NCBI GenBank assembly: GCA_049302575.1
Contig: JBAQMG010000127.1
Span: forward strand, 1 to 7,386
Length of the DNA stretch: 7,386 bases
From: JBAQMG01 sp049302575
GTDB lineage: Bacteria; Bacillota; Desulfitobacteriia; Desulfitobacteriales; Desulfitobacteriaceae
Direction: 5' to 3'
A program made the translations under genes and the position numbers. Shown piece after piece: positions 6,307 through 7,386 of this stretch; position 1 is the first letter of the stretch, and each line of letters begins with the position of its first letter. Below the pieces are notes generated by a model, which worked only from the letters and a program-made list of their open reading frames with translations, was not told the origin of the DNA and ran no database searches.

Positions 6307-6369
6307 TTGAGGAGAAACAGTCTATTAAACAAAGTGAATCAGAAGTATTTTAAAGAGGGGGCATTAAAA

Positions 6370-6552
6370 GTGGCGATGTGTAAAGAATGTGAATGTTTTC
6401 ATTCCATCCCGGAGACGGAGACGGAGGGGGACTTCGAACAGGGAATGGGTGATTGCGTTATGGCTGTTAAAGACAATAAAGGCAAATACTGGCATGATAA
6501 GAAAGTGAAAGAAGAGTCGAATTGTGCTGAATTTAAACTGAAACAAAATTAG
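6370..6552 (+). CDS. bssC: BssC-type small (gamma) subunit of a fumarate-adding glycyl radical enzyme
   Basis: A 60-residue protein with the pattern known for benzylsuccinate synthase small subunits: C4-x2-C7, FHSIP (10-14), DFE (21-23), GDCV (27-30, Cys29), D-x-KGKYW (35-41) and a late Cys (C52) followed by A-E-F. Small Bss subunits carry a HiPIP-like [4Fe-4S] cluster on four cysteines and cover the catalytic subunit. Here Cys4, Cys7, Cys29 and Cys52 are the likely ligands, and Cys9 is extra. The frame is open back to TTG 6307, but GAGGGGG (6355-6361) lies 8 nt before GTG 6370, and the length then equals that of known BssC proteins; ATG 6376 is a weaker alternative. It lies 35 nt before the catalytic subunit gene, the C-A order of bssDCAB operons. 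The same small-subunit type also occurs with p-cresol, alkylbenzene and naphthalene-type synthases, so the symbol names the family rather than the substrate. Confidence 0.85.
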   Translation: MAMCKECECFHSIPETETEGDFEQGMGDCVMAVKDNKGKYWHDKKVKEESNCAEFKLKQN

Positions 6553-6587
6553 TTAGTTAAATAATAAAAATCAGGGGGGAATAGGCG

Positions 6588-7386
6588 ATGGCGAATGATA
6601 CCTTGCTGGCAGAAATAACGCGGGAACTGAAAATGGAAGTAAAAAAAGGTCAGCCCTTAGGGAAGGCCTTATGGGATAAAAAGCTTAAAGAAGGGCCGGG
6701 AAGTGTACCAAGGACAAAGCATCTTTACAAGCGTTGCCGTTGGGCCCATATTGCCGGTGGGGTGTATGTAAGGGAAGAACTCAAGATTTCTCTGGAACGA
6801 GCCCGTTTATATACTGAAGCGCATAAGGCAAACGCCGGTGAAGTGCCGGTAATTCTCCGAGCGAAATGTCTGGAGCATTATCTGAAAAACTGCAGTATCT
6901 ATATTCAAGATGAGGAAAGCATCGTCGGGGTCCACAATGAGAGTCCGGATAAGTTGGAGCTTTATCCGGAGGCCGGGGCTGCGAATATGTTCGATTATCT
7001 GGAGGATGATTCGCTTACCCCCCCAGAACTCTATGATGAGGGTGTGGAAATGGTGGAGTACTGGAAGCAATGGTCGCTTTCAGCTATGTGCGAAAGGTAT
7101 ATGGAACCTGAAGATATTGCCAAGCTTAGCACGGGGGTAATCAGTGAGCCTCCGGTGTGGATACATTTTACTACGAGTGTCGTTCCGCCCTATCAGACCA
7201 TCCTTGAAGACGGGCTAGAGAAAAGGATTGAGTGGTGCGAGAAAAACCTTAGAAAGGCCAAAGATAAGTTAAAGGAATACCCTTGGAGAGGGGAGGAAAA
7301 CATCCCTCTATTCGAAAAGATTGACAACTGGACGGCAATGATTATTGCTGCCAAGGCGGTTATTAATTGGGCGAGAAGATACAGCC
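6588..7386 (+). CDS. bssA: Glycyl radical enzyme catalytic subunit, BssA-like, N-terminal part
   Basis: The first 266 residues of a protein that runs off the right edge. Members of this group are about 830-870 residues long, so roughly a third is seen. The PFL-type N-terminal domain is clear: LERARLYTEAHK (69-80), VPVILRAKCLEHYL (86-99), IYIQDEESIVGVHNESPDKLELYPEAG (104-130), then a helical stretch with VWIHFTTSVVPPYQTILEDGLEKRI (190-214) and IDNWTAMIIAAKAVINWARRY (245-265). The catalytic cysteine and the C-terminal glycyl-radical loop lie outside the window. The start is set by GGGGGG (6574-6579), 8 nt before the ATG. A BssC-type gene directly upstream points to fumarate addition (an X-succinate synthase) rather than pyruvate formate-lyase or a diol dehydratase. 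Such enzymes are cytoplasmic, oxygen-sensitive, and activated by a radical-SAM enzyme. The hydrocarbon cannot be deduced from this part. Confidence 0.87.
   Translation, partial: MANDTLLAEITRELKMEVKKGQPLGKALWDKKLKEGPGSVPRTKHLYKRCRWAHIAGGVYVREELKISLERARLYTEAHKANAGEVPVILRAKCLEHYLKNCSIYIQDEESIVGVHNESPDKLELYPEAGAANMFDYLEDDSLTPPELYDEGVEMVEYWKQWSLSAMCERYMEPEDIAKLSTGVISEPPVWIHFTTSVVPPYQTILEDGLEKRIEWCEKNLRKAKDKLKEYPWRGEENIPLFEKIDNWTAMIIAAKAVINWARRYS

Noticed and set aside
6307..6369. A longer BssC-type protein starting at TTG 6307
   Set aside because: The added residues do not match the family, and GTG 6370 has a strong ribosome binding site and gives the usual 60-residue length.
6910..7140. An ORF of 76 residues in another frame inside the glycyl radical enzyme gene
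   Set aside because: It lies wholly inside the well-supported bssA-type frame and shows no family sequence, so it is a shadow frame.

Overview
The window looks like part of an anaerobic aromatic-hydrocarbon (or methyl-phenol) catabolic island from a low-to-mid GC Gram-positive anaerobe, plausibly a Peptococcaceae-type clostridium such as a Desulfitobacterium or Desulfosporosinus relative. The evidence for a Firmicute is the purine-rich ribosome binding sites (AGGAGG, AAGGGGG) with about 7-8 nt spacing before almost every gene, a lipoprotein-type solute-binding protein with a Cys lipobox, and GTG start usage. The genus is an inference. All genes are on the + strand.

Layout. (1) Positions 1-118: the last 38 residues of a short-chain dehydrogenase. 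(2) 155-2600: two overlapping class III (CaiB/BaiF) CoA-transferase genes. The order SDR, transferase, transferase is that of the bbsCDEF segment of the benzylsuccinate beta-oxidation operon. (3) 2632-5649: a complete three-gene TRAP transporter (binding lipoprotein DctP, small membrane subunit DctQ, large membrane subunit DctM), with a perfect 14-bp hairpin between dctP and dctQ. (4) 5697-5727: a rho-independent terminator that closes this first operon. (5) 5728-6369: about 640 bp without a convincing gene, rich in inverted repeats. It carries a good match to a sigma-54 (-24/-12) promoter at 6183-6200, followed at once by three 9-bp tandem repeats. (6) 6370-6552: a 60-residue Cys-rich protein resembling the gamma subunit of benzylsuccinate synthase (BssC). 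(7) 6588 to the window end: the first 266 residues of a glycyl radical enzyme, placed as the BssA-type catalytic subunit.

How it fits together. A BssA/BssC-type enzyme adds an activated methyl (or methylene) carbon of a hydrocarbon to fumarate, giving an aryl- or alkyl-succinate. The BbsE/BbsF-type transferase moves CoA from succinyl-CoA to that product, and the SDR would oxidise the hydroxyacyl-CoA intermediate in the following beta-oxidation. The TRAP transporter sits inside this pathway and may import a carboxylated partner such as fumarate, another C4-dicarboxylate, an aryl-succinate or an aromatic acid. The true hydrocarbon substrate (toluene, p-cresol, xylene, cymene, methylnaphthalene or other) cannot be read from this window, because the catalytic half of the glycyl radical enzyme lies beyond its end. 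Notable points are the TRAP genes between the bbs-type and bss-type modules, sigma-54 control of the synthase genes, the absence of an activating enzyme gene (bssD) just upstream of bssC, and the different state of the catalytic aspartate in the two CoA-transferase subunits.
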